Assembly: GCA_964637845.1 (NCBI GenBank) | Contig: CAZWXI010000047.1 | Span: 1 to 23,109 of the forward strand | Direction: 5' to 3' | From: PGYU01 sp964637845 | GTDB lineage: Bacteria > Bacteroidota > Ignavibacteria > Kapaibacteriales > UBA2268 | Length of the DNA: 23,109 nt | Position numbers and translations under genes: made by a program | Notes under the pieces: model-generated | Database searches by the model: none | Seen by the model: only the letters and a program-made list of their open reading frames with translations | What the model was told of the DNA's origin: nothing | Shown here: in pieces, positions 7,793 through 16,654 of the stretch | Layout: each line of letters opens with the position of its first letter | Position numbering within the stretch: the first letter of the stretch is position 1

Positions 7793-10300
7793 ATGGCAAA
7801 CGCAAACAATCAAACAAAAAAATCCGACACCATCTTTTTTACGGATGACCAAGTATCCGAAACATATTCACTGAAAAATCAAATCGCCGAGCACCTCGAA
7901 TTTCGTATGGTCAAAGACAAGACCACCGCCACGCTCGAGGATACATACAAAGCCGTAGCTCTGTCAATTCGCGACAGACTAATTAGAAAGTGGCTACGTA
8001 CACAGAACCAATACTACCGCAGTGACGTCAAACGGGTATATTATCTGTCGATGGAATTCCTCATGGGACGTTTACTCGGCAATACTCTTATCAATATGGG
8101 ATTCTACGATGAAGCCGATGAAATAATAAAATCCATGGGCTATAACTTAGATGAAATCAGCGAAGTAGAACACGACATGGGTTTGGGTAACGGCGGTTTA
8201 GGGCGTTTAGCCTCTTGCTTTCTCGATTCGATGGCAACACTCGAACTCCCCGCATTCGGTTACGGGATTAGATACGAATACGGCATATTTGAACAAGACA
8301 TCATCAATGGCTATCAGGTAGAAAAACCCGATAACTGGCTCCATTTCGGCAGTCCCTGGGAAACAGTACGCCCCGAGTACACTTACAGAATCAAATTCGG
8401 CGGTAAAACCATCAAACGCCATAACGGAAGCACTTTTCATGTTGATTGGATAGACACCGAAGAAGTGCTTGCAGTTGCTTACGACATTCCAATCCCCGGC
8501 TACAACAATAGCACTTGCAACAATTTACGCTTATGGGAAGCCAAAGCATCGCAAGATTTCGATTTCAACTCTTTCAATCAAGGTGATTACATCAAAGCTG
8601 TAGAAAACAAGTACCAAACCGAAAATATATCAAAAGTCCTCTACCCGAATGACAACACCGTAGCAGGTAAAGAATTACGCCTCAAGCAACAATACTTCTT
8701 CGTTTCTGCATCACTTCAAGACATCATCCGCCGCTACAAGGTAAACCATCAAGATTTTTCAGTTTTTGCCGAAAAAAATACAATTCAATTAAACGACACA
8801 CACCCTGCAATAGCCATCGTCGAACTGATGAGAATACTTCTCGACCAAGAAAAACTCACGTGGCACGAAGCATGGACTATTACAAGAAACTCATTCGCTT
8901 ATACAAATCACACAGTACTAAGCGAAGCCCTCGAAAAATGGTCCGTAAGTCTTTTCAGCAAATTACTGCCCCGACACTTGGAAATCATTTACGAAATCAA
9001 CGCCCGTTTCCTCGAGCGCATTAGAATGCACTACCACAACAACATAGCAAAACTGCGCGAAATGTCCATCATCGAAGAGGGCGACGACAAAAAAATCCGC
9101 ATGGCACACCTCGCAATTGTTGGCAGTTTCTCTGTTAACGGAGTTGCCGAATTGCATACAAAAATCCTAAAAGAAAAGATTTTTGCTAATTTCTACGATT
9201 ACATGCCACATAAATTCAACAACAAAACAAACGGCATCACCCAAAGGCGTTGGCTCGTAAAAGCAAATCCCGATTTAGCGAATTTGATTTCGTCAAAAAT
9301 CGGCACTTCATGGGTCACGAATTTGTACGAATTGAAAAAACTCGAAGAATTCACCTCCGACGAGCAATTCCGCAATGATTGGCATGACGTAAAAATGAAA
9401 AATAAACTAAGATTAAAGCAATTCATCGAGAAAAATTATGAAATCGAAATAAACATAAATTCAATCTTCGATGCCCAAATCAAGCGCTTCCACGAATATA
9501 AAAGGCAATTGCTTAATATTTTCCATGTAATTGCACTTTACAATAGTATCAAACGCAACCCAAACGCAGATTTCCTACCACGGACAATGATTTTCTCAGG
9601 CAAATCCGCTCCCGGTTACTATACAGCTAAAATGATTATCAAACTGATTAATTCCGTAGCCAACATCGTCAACAATGACCCCGAAATCGGCGATAAATTA
9701 AAAGTCGTTTTCATCAAAAACTACTCCGTAACTCTTGCCGAACTCATAATCCCCGCTTCTGACCTATCGGAACAAATCTCTACTGCCGGATACGAAGCAT
9801 CAGGAACAGGCAACATGAAATTCCAACTCAACGGAGCGCTTACAATCGGCACTCTCGATGGCGCAAACATTGAAATGATGGAAGAAATGGGCAAAGAAAA
9901 CATGTTCATTTTCGGATTAACAGCCGATGAAGTAGCTAACCTTCATGCAAACGGCTACGACCCACTCTATCACTATCATAACAATGCCGAACTGCGAGAA
10001 GTAATAGATTTAATCAGAGACAATTATTTTAGCGGACTCGAACCCGGAATTTTCGACCCGATGCTGGACGAACTCATGTATAAAGGCGATAAATATTGTG
10101 TATTCGCTGATTTTGAAACATACAGACAAACACAAGAAATGGTCGCCCAAAATTGCTTGAACCGCCAAGACTGGTTAATCAAATCAATACTTAATACAAC
10201 TCGCTCGGGCAAATTCTCCTCAGACCGAACGATAAAGCAATATGCCGAAGAAATTTGGAAAATCAAAGGGTTCCCTATTCGCCAGACAAATGGCATCTAA
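7793..10300 (+). CDS. glgP: Glycogen/starch alpha-glucan phosphorylase
   Basis: This cytosolic enzyme releases glucose-1-phosphate from the ends of alpha-1,4-glucans. It covers the whole GT35 family: GLGNGGLGRLASCFLDS near residues 122-138, and the pyridoxal phosphate motif EASGTGNMKFQLNG, with the cofactor lysine at residue 676. The length of 835 residues matches the family. I chose the ATG at 7793; an in-frame TTG at 7742 would add 17 residues that look uncharged and unrelated to the family. It is divergent from the flavin reductase and has no close operon partner. No Shine-Dalgarno sequence is visible, which is common in Bacteroidota. Confidence 0.95.
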   Translation: MANANNQTKKSDTIFFTDDQVSETYSLKNQIAEHLEFRMVKDKTTATLEDTYKAVALSIRDRLIRKWLRTQNQYYRSDVKRVYYLSMEFLMGRLLGNTLINMGFYDEADEIIKSMGYNLDEISEVEHDMGLGNGGLGRLASCFLDSMATLELPAFGYGIRYEYGIFEQDIINGYQVEKPDNWLHFGSPWETVRPEYTYRIKFGGKTIKRHNGSTFHVDWIDTEEVLAVAYDIPIPGYNNSTCNNLRLWEAKASQDFDFNSFNQGDYIKAVENKYQTENISKVLYPNDNTVAGKELRLKQQYFFVSASLQDIIRRYKVNHQDFSVFAEKNTIQLNDTHPAIAIVELMRILLDQEKLTWHEAWTITRNSFAYTNHTVLSEALEKWSVSLFSKLLPRHLEIIYEINARFLERIRMHYHNNIAKLREMSIIEEGDDKKIRMAHLAIVGSFSVNGVAELHTKILKEKIFANFYDYMPHKFNNKTNGITQRRWLVKANPDLANLISSKIGTSWVTNLYELKKLEEFTSDEQFRNDWHDVKMKNKLRLKQFIEKNYEIEININSIFDAQIKRFHEYKRQLLNIFHVIALYNSIKRNPNADFLPRTMIFSGKSAPGYYTAKMIIKLINSVANIVNNDPEIGDKLKVVFIKNYSVTLAELIIPASDLSEQISTAGYEASGTGNMKFQLNGALTIGTLDGANIEMMEEMGKENMFIFGLTADEVANLHANGYDPLYHYHNNAELREVIDLIRDNYFSGLEPGIFDPMLDELMYKGDKYCVFADFETYRQTQEMVAQNCLNRQDWLIKSILNTTRSGKFSSDRTIKQYAEEIWKIKGFPIRQTNGI

Positions 10301-10340
10301 GAAACCCCAACCAAGTATTGGCAATCAGAAAAGCAGCAGA

Positions 10341-10859
10341 TTACTTTTTACTCGCTAATTTTTTTACTTCTTGGAAAAGTTTCTTTTCATCGCCAGGAGC
10401 ATAGCCGCTATGTTCCCATACAATTTCACCTTTGCCGTTCAGCAAGAATGTATGCGGAGGGTTGGCAACGTTCATCGCTCTTTTGAAATCGGAATTCTCG
10501 TCAATATAGACTTCAAATTTCCAATTGCGCCCCCTCACAAAAGGAGCAACTTTCTTGCTGTTACGCGAATCATCAATCGAAATTGCAATGATTTTTACCC
10601 CAGTCTCTTCCTGCCAAGTTTCATAAACATCGGCAATATTATTCAACTCCTGCAAGCACGGTTTGCACCATGTAGCCCAAAAATTGATAATCATTGGATT
10701 GCCGTTGTTATCAAAATCTGCCGTATTAAATGAACTCCCTCGCAGATCCTTCACCCTTACCGAAGGCACTTTTTTGCCGCTTCCCTGAGCAATTGAGACT
10801 ACACCGAAAGACAATGTCAATATTAACAAGAAAACAACTATGATATAATTTTTTTTCAT
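10341..10859 (-). CDS. TlpA-like periplasmic thioredoxin-fold thiol-disulfide protein
   Basis: A signal peptide or N-terminal anchor (residues 1-25, hydrophobic up to IAQG) is followed by a thioredoxin fold with WCKPC (Cys 65 and 68) inside NFWATWCKPCLQEL and a cis-proline region NPPHTFLL. This is the TlpA/ResA/AhpC-TSA type, likely reducing disulfides in the periplasm, for example during cytochrome c maturation; no such genes are beside it. I chose the ATG at 10859 because GGAG stands six bases before it and the hydrophobic signal follows at once. An upstream ATG at 10889 would add ten charged residues. It converges on glgP. Confidence 0.85.
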   Translation of the reverse strand: MKKNYIIVVFLLILTLSFGVVSIAQGSGKKVPSVRVKDLRGSSFNTADFDNNGNPMIINFWATWCKPCLQELNNIADVYETWQEETGVKIIAISIDDSRNSKKVAPFVRGRNWKFEVYIDENSDFKRAMNVANPPHTFLLNGKGEIVWEHSGYAPGDEKKLFQEVKKLASKK

Positions 10860-10950
10860 TTTTTTCTCCGAAAATTGTAACTTTTTCAAAATAATTGTGT
10901 ATTTTATAACGATATAAAATTACAAAAGTTTAAAAATATAGGACAAAATT

Positions 10951-11718
10951 ATGAATATTTTACGACAAATTACGATTTTTCTTTCGTTCTTCATGATTTC
11001 AACGCTTTTATTTGCTCAATCGCTCACCCTTCTCGAAGGTCCCGAAGTAACAGAAGGAACAGTTGAAGATGAAGTCATAACGGTTTATGCAACCATCAAA
11101 AACGTCAGCGAACAACCAATTTGGTTCAAGATACATATGTTCACCGAAGGTCTCCATGAAGGTCACGAAGCCGCACTCTGTTGGGATGTTTGCTATCCCT
11201 ACACTGACCAAGACTTTGTATCACCGAATACATATCATCTCGAATCAGGCGAACAATCAATGTTGCGCGATTTCAGCGCCCATTTACACCCTTTTAAACT
11301 TCTCGAACTTGATGAAGAACGGAACCCAATTTATACAGACCCCGTACCCGGGGAAAGCCTGTTGAGATATGAATTTATAAACGAAAACAACACCGAAGAC
11401 AAATTAGTCTATGAAATTCTGTTTCGTGTACTTTCAGCCGGAAACGTCAATCCCGATATTGCCGAAATAGTCAATATTTCCCCCAATCCCGCAAGCAATG
11501 TAATATACCTCAGCCTGAGGCATTTAACCGGACCGATACCGACAAAAGCAGAAGTTTTCGATGTAGCTGGAAATTTGCTCACTTCCGTAAGAATTAACTT
11601 ATCCGAAAATGCACTAACGATTGATGTCAGCAAATTAACTCAGGGCATCTACTACGTCACGCTTGCAGATAATCAAGGCAATAGGACTAAATTCCGTACC
11701 TTTGCCGTCCAAAGATGA
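10951..11718 (+). CDS. Secreted protein with type IX secretion C-terminal sorting domain
   Basis: A Sec signal peptide (residues 1-23, ending LLFAQ) leads into an unassigned domain of about 145 residues with acidic stretches, a Cys pair (CWDVC near 76-80) and several His. The last 80 or so residues, from NISPNPASN onward through FDVAGNLL to LTQGIYYVTL, are a type A T9SS sorting domain, which sends the protein across the outer membrane and is then removed. The function of the middle domain is not recognised. It stops four bases before pabB, so the two may be co-transcribed although their functions look unrelated. Confidence 0.85.
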   Translation: MNILRQITIFLSFFMISTLLFAQSLTLLEGPEVTEGTVEDEVITVYATIKNVSEQPIWFKIHMFTEGLHEGHEAALCWDVCYPYTDQDFVSPNTYHLESGEQSMLRDFSAHLHPFKLLELDEERNPIYTDPVPGESLLRYEFINENNTEDKLVYEILFRVLSAGNVNPDIAEIVNISPNPASNVIYLSLRHLTGPIPTKAEVFDVAGNLLTSVRINLSENALTIDVSKLTQGIYYVTLADNQGNRTKFRTFAVQR

Positions 11719-11722
11719 TGAA

Positions 11723-12688
11723 ATGAGAGAATTTGTCGAAAAAGCAAACGAATATGGTGGCAACAAGCTGCCATTTTTCTTTGTCGTTGATTTCGAAATG
11801 CTCAAACCCCGAATCATACCTCTCGAAAAAACCGCTGAGAACGGTATATACTATAAGCTCGAAGGCAAGACGAATTACCTCGAATTTGACCCCGATAATA
11901 CCCCGTTGATTTTTTCGAAAACTCCCGTTGCCCGCAAAATATATGAAAAAGCATTTGACTATGTAATGCAGAACTTAAATTATGGAAACACATATCTCGT
12001 AAACTTAACTTTTCCATCGAAAATCAAGACAAACCTCACATTGAAGCAAATTTTCGAGCGCTCGCAAGCCAAGTTCAAAATCTATGCCGAAAACGAATTC
12101 GTCTGCTTTTCGCCCGAAATATTCGTAAAAATAAAAAACGATTTGATATACTCATACCCTATGAAAGGCACAATATCGGCTGATTTGTCCGATGCTTTGA
12201 ATGTAATAATGTCTGATATAAAAGAAAAAGCCGAGCATAACACGATAGTTGACCTCATTCGCAATGATATTTCAATCGTAGCAAGCGAAGTTGTCGTTAC
12301 AAAATTCCGTTATCCCGACTATATTCGTACAAACAGCAAAAATTTAATCCAAATAAGCTCCGAAATACAAGGCAAATTACCAACAAGTTGGCATAGTTCA
12401 ATCGGCGATATATTGGCGTCACTCCTTCCCGCCGGCTCTGTCAGCGGAGCTCCGAAAATCAAAACACTCGAAATTATAAGCGCTGCCGAAGCCTCGCCTC
12501 GTGGATATTATACAGGAGTAGCAGGCATATTTGACGGCGAAAACCTCAACTGCTATGTTCTAATCAGATTCATCGAAAATCAGAAGGGTGAACTTTACTT
12601 CCGCTCCGGAGGTGGAATTACAGCCATGAGCGATTCAGAAAGCGAGTACAACGAACTAATTGACAAAATCTATGTGCCTATTTATTGA
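11723..12688 (+). CDS. pabB: Aminodeoxychorismate synthase component I
   Basis: A chorismate-utilising enzyme that makes 4-amino-4-deoxychorismate for p-aminobenzoate and folate, using ammonia from a PabA glutaminase not present here. Visible family motifs are YGNTYLVNLTFP, MKGTIS, EHNTIVDLIRNDI, LLPAGSVSGAPKIKTLE and SPRGYYTGVAGIFDG. At 322 residues it is the short PabB type usual in Bacteroidota. I chose the ATG at 11723, four bases after the preceding stop; an upstream in-frame start at 11663 would lie inside the sorting-domain gene. It overlaps pabC by 17 bases. Confidence 0.9.
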   Translation: MREFVEKANEYGGNKLPFFFVVDFEMLKPRIIPLEKTAENGIYYKLEGKTNYLEFDPDNTPLIFSKTPVARKIYEKAFDYVMQNLNYGNTYLVNLTFPSKIKTNLTLKQIFERSQAKFKIYAENEFVCFSPEIFVKIKNDLIYSYPMKGTISADLSDALNVIMSDIKEKAEHNTIVDLIRNDISIVASEVVVTKFRYPDYIRTNSKNLIQISSEIQGKLPTSWHSSIGDILASLLPAGSVSGAPKIKTLEIISAAEASPRGYYTGVAGIFDGENLNCYVLIRFIENQKGELYFRSGGGITAMSDSESEYNELIDKIYVPIY

Positions 12689-13277
12689 AACGCTTCGCTT
12701 GCTCAACGGCAATATCCGCAATCTGCCTTTTCACAAGGACAGAATAGCCCGAACATTGCGGCACCACTTTTCCACTACCGAATTGAAAGACTTTGACGAA
12801 GCTCTCCGTGCATCAATAAAGAACTCACCTAACGACCAAATCTGCAAATGCAGAATTACCTACTCCACGCAAATTGAAAAAATCGAAATTGAACCATATA
12901 CAATTAAGTTCCAAGGCCAAATAAAAGTCGTCGAAGTCTCCGATTTACTATATTCATTCAAATATGCTGACAGAAGCATTATAAACGCTTTTCAGAATGC
13001 TGAACTGAACTATACGGACATACTTTTCGCAAAGCACGAATTCATCACCGATACAAGCTACGCAAATATTGTTTTCAGCAAATCCGGTCGCCTGTTCACA
13101 CCGTCTCGTCCACTTTTGCAAGGCACAATGCGACAATCGCTGTTAAGGCAGAGAAAAATTCAGCCGAGGGAAATAAAAATTACCGATATAGGCAATTACG
13201 ACACATTCCAACTAATCAACGCAATGATGAACCTCGATGAAAGCCCCGTTTATACGGTTGATATTATTAAGGTTTAG
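12672..13277 (+). CDS. pabC: Aminodeoxychorismate lyase-like class IV aminotransferase
   Basis: A fold-type IV pyridoxal phosphate enzyme expected to split aminodeoxychorismate into p-aminobenzoate and pyruvate. It shows RLLNGNIRNLPFHKDRI at the N-terminus, the probable cofactor lysine at residue 97 (SFKYADR), and FITDTSYANIVF and TPSRPLLQGTMRQ toward the C-terminus. At 201 residues it is shorter than E. coli PabC (269) but like the short forms paired with PabB in this phylum. The ATG at 12672 lies inside the end of pabB, which suggests translational coupling. Its end overlaps the convergent lipoprotein gene by 11 bases. Confidence 0.85.
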   Translation: MCLFIETLRLLNGNIRNLPFHKDRIARTLRHHFSTTELKDFDEALRASIKNSPNDQICKCRITYSTQIEKIEIEPYTIKFQGQIKVVEVSDLLYSFKYADRSIINAFQNAELNYTDILFAKHEFITDTSYANIVFSKSGRLFTPSRPLLQGTMRQSLLRQRKIQPREIKITDIGNYDTFQLINAMMNLDESPVYTVDIIKV

Positions 13278-14067
13278 TGTTCAAAGCATTGATTTGAAGC
13301 GAATCAGGAAAAAGCTCCTTCCATGCAAATTTTAAATCAACCGAACCGACATCGCTCGGAGCCACCTGAAATACATCAAAAATCACCGAGCCGCTATCGG
13401 GCATGAATATAAAATTCTGAAAATTTTCCAATATAGGCTCAGTGCCGTTTCTAATCCAAACTGTATCAGCATCGGGCATAGCTTTCAATTTATCGAACGC
13501 TATACCGGACAAACGAGTAAGCAAAGTAGTATCTGCGGCAATCAAATCTTCGATTGACATCGTCTCACCACGCAAAAGGTTGAAATTCAGCACCCGATTG
13601 TAGTGCAATCGATTATGAGTAATCAACTCAAATTGCTCAAAATGAAAAACTATTGCAATAATTATCCGGGAATTATGAACTATGCTGTAGTCAATTTTCA
13701 ACTCGGCTACGGTATCTTTTCGTGCCTCATTAGAATTATCAGCGTGATTGCTCCACGTGCCACTAATGAAAGTCTTGAACGATGAGACCGAAGATTCGAG
13801 TATTTCCCGTATTTGTGCATTGAACAATCGCCTGATGTTTTCCCGTTCATAATGAGCAAGCTCGGGATATTGTGCATTAATAACATATTCACTCGTTTTA
13901 CCCGTATCGGCAAACACCCTGTTTACGAAAATCAATGTATCGGATTTTACCGCAAATACTGCAAGCGAATCCACGTTCTGAATTTGCTCTCGGAACTGCC
14001 TTTGCGATTCACTACATGAAGCAAGAATCAACGAGAACAAAAACAATATAAGCGACTTACGAATCAT
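13267..14067 (-). CDS. Lipoprotein with DUF3298/PdaC-like domain
   Basis: A lipoprotein signal peptide ends in LILASC with the lipidated Cys at 18. The body has an N-terminal mixed domain (about 50-150, with VINAQYPEL typical of the DUF4163 half) and a C-terminal DUF3298-like half with the FNLLRGETMSIEDLI block and an end of FAWKELFPDSL. Relatives include RsiV-type anti-sigma factors and PdaC, but no catalytic deacetylase domain is seen. It is probably anchored in the periplasm or outer membrane; the role is unknown. It converges with pabC with an 11-base overlap. Confidence 0.75.
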   Translation of the reverse strand: MIRKSLILFLFSLILASCSESQRQFREQIQNVDSLAVFAVKSDTLIFVNRVFADTGKTSEYVINAQYPELAHYERENIRRLFNAQIREILESSVSSFKTFISGTWSNHADNSNEARKDTVAELKIDYSIVHNSRIIIAIVFHFEQFELITHNRLHYNRVLNFNLLRGETMSIEDLIAADTTLLTRLSGIAFDKLKAMPDADTVWIRNGTEPILENFQNFIFMPDSGSVIFDVFQVAPSDVGSVDLKFAWKELFPDSLQINALNTKP

Positions 14068-14257
14068 AATTAAGTCTAAAATAAGTATTTTTCAAATTAT
14101 TTTGCCAAAGATGTCACACATTTACTTATTAATTTGGTAAAATAGCGAACTTTAAGTAGTTTCGTAAATTAACAAATAGTCATTTTTGTAAAAATTATGT
14201 GAAATTTGAAATAAAAAAATACTAGATAACATTACATAACTAAAAAGGAATAAATTG

Positions 14258-15640
14258 ATGTCACAAAAACACATCCCTTGGGCAGAACCCTACAAAATAA
14301 AAGTTGTAGAGCCGTTAAAAATGACCGATAGAGAATTTCGATTAAAAGCTATTGCCGAAGCCGGATATAATACGTTTCTGCTGAGGTCCGAAGACGTTTA
14401 CATAGATTTTCTGACCGATAGTGGCACAAACGCCATGAGCGACGCTCAATGGGCTGGAATGATGCTCGGCGACGAAGCCTATGCCGGCTCAAAGAACTTC
14501 TACCGACTCGAAGCCGCCGTACAGAAATACTACGGTTATAAATACCTTGTCCCTACCCATCAAGGACGCGGTGCCGAGCATTTACTGTCCCAGACAATGA
14601 TTAAACCCGGCGATTACGTCCCCGGCAACATGTATTTCACTACTACACGTTTCCACCAAGAAAAAGCAGGCGGCACATTCATCGACGTTATAATAGACAA
14701 AGCACACGATACACTTTCACTGCACCCGTTCAAAGGAAATATTGACCTACAAAAATACGAAGACTTAATCAACCGTGTTGGCGCCGACAAAATCCCTTAT
14801 ATCTGCGTTGCCGCAACAGTAAATATGGCAGGCGGTCAGCCCATCTCAATGGAAAATATCCGCGAGGTCAAAAGACTTTCCGAAAAACACGGCATAAAAG
14901 TCATGCTCGATGCCACTCGCGCCGTCGAGAATGCCTATTTCATCCAACAAAGAGAACCCGGCTATGCCGATAAATCCGTTGCGGAAATATTACTCGAGTT
15001 AGCGTCATACTCCGATGGCGCCACAATGTCCGGCAAAAAAGACCTGCTCGTCAATATCGGCGGTTTCGTAGCCGTAAATGATTGGAACTTATTCGAAGAG
15101 CTTCGAAACATGGTCGTTGTTTATGAAGGCTTGCACACTTACGGTGGACTTGCCGGACGCGACATGGAAGCAATGGCTATAGGTTTGGAAGAAGCCGTCC
15201 AAGACCAAAACATCAGTTCCCGCGTTCGCCAAGTAGAATATTTCGGCAAATTATTGGAAAGAGCCGATATCCCGTTTATTAAACCTGTCGGCGGTCATGC
15301 TATTTTCTTAGATGCCAAACGTTTTTATCCGCAAATAGACCAAGAAGAATTCCCCGCTCAAGTACTTGCCGCAGACTTATACATCGAATCTGGCGTCAGA
15401 GCAATGGAAAGAGGCATCGTTTCCGCTGGTCGCGACATCAAAACCGGTCTGAACCATAAACCGAAGCTCGAATTAGTCCGCCTTACAATACCGAGACGTG
15501 TATATACTCAAGCACATTTCGACGTAGTAGCGTATTATGTCGAAGAGCTTTACAACAAGCGTCACGAAGCAAAAGGGCTCAAGATGGTTTACGAACCGAA
15601 ATATCTGCGATTCTTCCAAGCTCGATTCGAGAGATTATAA
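14258..15640 (+). CDS. tpl: Tyrosine phenol-lyase
   Basis: A cytosolic pyridoxal phosphate enzyme that splits L-tyrosine to phenol, pyruvate and ammonia. It aligns along its whole length with the Citrobacter enzyme (456 residues) as I recall it, with an offset of four: cofactor lysine K261 in SGKKD, T128, substrate-binding R385 in AMERG, and F452 in RFFQARF. Tryptophanase has different residues at these places (for example AVEIG), so phenol-lyase is preferred. The ATG at 14258 has AAAAGGA a few bases upstream; a TTG directly before it is a weaker start. It has a 187-base upstream region, stands alone, and ends at a strong hairpin terminator. Confidence 0.88.
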   Translation: MSQKHIPWAEPYKIKVVEPLKMTDREFRLKAIAEAGYNTFLLRSEDVYIDFLTDSGTNAMSDAQWAGMMLGDEAYAGSKNFYRLEAAVQKYYGYKYLVPTHQGRGAEHLLSQTMIKPGDYVPGNMYFTTTRFHQEKAGGTFIDVIIDKAHDTLSLHPFKGNIDLQKYEDLINRVGADKIPYICVAATVNMAGGQPISMENIREVKRLSEKHGIKVMLDATRAVENAYFIQQREPGYADKSVAEILLELASYSDGATMSGKKDLLVNIGGFVAVNDWNLFEELRNMVVVYEGLHTYGGLAGRDMEAMAIGLEEAVQDQNISSRVRQVEYFGKLLERADIPFIKPVGGHAIFLDAKRFYPQIDQEEFPAQVLAADLYIESGVRAMERGIVSAGRDIKTGLNHKPKLELVRLTIPRRVYTQAHFDVVAYYVEELYNKRHEAKGLKMVYEPKYLRFFQARFERL

Positions 15641-15669
15641 AACCCCTATTTGTAATTTACTAACTACAA

Positions 15670-15710
15670 AAAATCCGCTAATCCTCGTGAGATAGCGGAT
15701 TTTGTTTTTA
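15670..15710 (+). terminator. Rho-independent terminator of tpl
   Basis: An 11-bp perfect stem AAAATCCGCTA (15670-15680) and TAGCGGATTTT (15693-15703) with a 12-base loop, followed by GTTTTTA. It lies 30 bases past the tpl stop, and its A- and T-rich flanks could make it work in both directions. Confidence 0.85.
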
Positions 15711-15776
15711 ATATTCTACATAATATAAAAATTTAGACTACTAACTAACTTAAATCAATCTATTATTAAAAAACTA

Positions 15777-15784
15777 TACTTTTG
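15777..15784 (+). promoter_or_regulatory. Possible -7 promoter element of the third RM locus
   Basis: TACTTTTG matches TAnnTTTG and stands 33 bases before the methyltransferase ATG in a 100-base AT-rich leader. No clear TTTG partner is found at the expected distance upstream, so this is tentative. Confidence 0.35.
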
Positions 15785-15817
15785 TTATATTCGTAGATAA
15801 AATAAATCAAATAAAAT

Positions 15818-16645
15818 ATGATAGAAATAGAAACTGAAATATATTTAGCTGACTGTAGAGATAAGCTAAAAGATTTACCTGATAATTCTATTGATTTAAT
15901 ATTTACTTCCCCACCATATGCAGACCAAAGAAAAAACACTTACGGTGGTATCCCGCCTGAAAGTTATGTAGAGTGGTTTTTGCCGATTTCTGGGCAGTTA
16001 TTAAGAGTGTTGAAACCTAGTGGTACTTTCATGTTAAATATCAAAGAAAAAGTGGTTGATGGAGAAAGAAGTACTTATGTTATGGAGTTAATATTGGAAA
16101 TGCGAAAGCAAGGTTGGCTTTGGACTGAAGAATTCATTTGGCATAAAAAAAATTCATATCCGGGTAAATGGCCCAACCGTTTCAGAGATTCATGGGAACG
16201 TCTTTTGCAATTTAATAAAGATAAAAAATTTAATATGTACCAAGAGGCAGTTATGGTGCCTATGGGAAATTGGGCAAAATCAAGATTGAAAAGTCTATCA
16301 TCAAATGATTTGAGCAGAAGTAACTCTCGAGTAGGTAGCGGATTCGGGAAAAATGTATCAAATTGGATTGATAGAGAAATGGCATACCCCACAAATGTGC
16401 TTCACCTTGCAACAGAATGTAATAATAAAAATCACAGCGCCGCATTCCCGGAAGAATTGCCTGAATGGTTCATAAGATTATTTACCAAAGAATACGACAC
16501 CGTTTTAGACCCGTTTATGGGCTCAGGAACTACTGTTATTGTCGCTAACAGAATGAAACGCAATGCCATTGGTATTGATATTGTGAAAGAATATTATGAA
16601 ATGGTAAAAAAGCAAGTTAATACAAGAGAATTACAACTACTCTAA
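15818..16645 (+). CDS. Beta-class DNA methyltransferase (probably N4-cytosine) of a type II RM system
   Basis: An S-adenosylmethionine-dependent DNA methylase of 275 residues. Motif IV TSPPY is at residues 30-34 and the SAM motif DPFMGSGTT at 231-239, the order of beta-class enzymes. TSPPY favours N4-cytosine methylation but does not prove it. The middle, about 130-200, is the probable target-recognition part. The N-terminal YLADCRDKLKDLPDNSIDLI block is standard, which shows this gene is complete. It lies nine bases before the endonuclease gene. The target sequence cannot be read. Confidence 0.88.
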   Translation: MIEIETEIYLADCRDKLKDLPDNSIDLIFTSPPYADQRKNTYGGIPPESYVEWFLPISGQLLRVLKPSGTFMLNIKEKVVDGERSTYVMELILEMRKQGWLWTEEFIWHKKNSYPGKWPNRFRDSWERLLQFNKDKKFNMYQEAVMVPMGNWAKSRLKSLSSNDLSRSNSRVGSGFGKNVSNWIDREMAYPTNVLHLATECNNKNHSAAFPEELPEWFIRLFTKEYDTVLDPFMGSGTTVIVANRMKRNAIGIDIVKEYYEMVKKQVNTRELQLL

Positions 16646-16654
16646 TATTGCGAC

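Noticed and set aside
14258..15640. Tryptophanase
   Set aside because: Residues at the substrate site match tyrosine phenol-lyase, notably Arg in AMERG and the TTTRFHQ segment.
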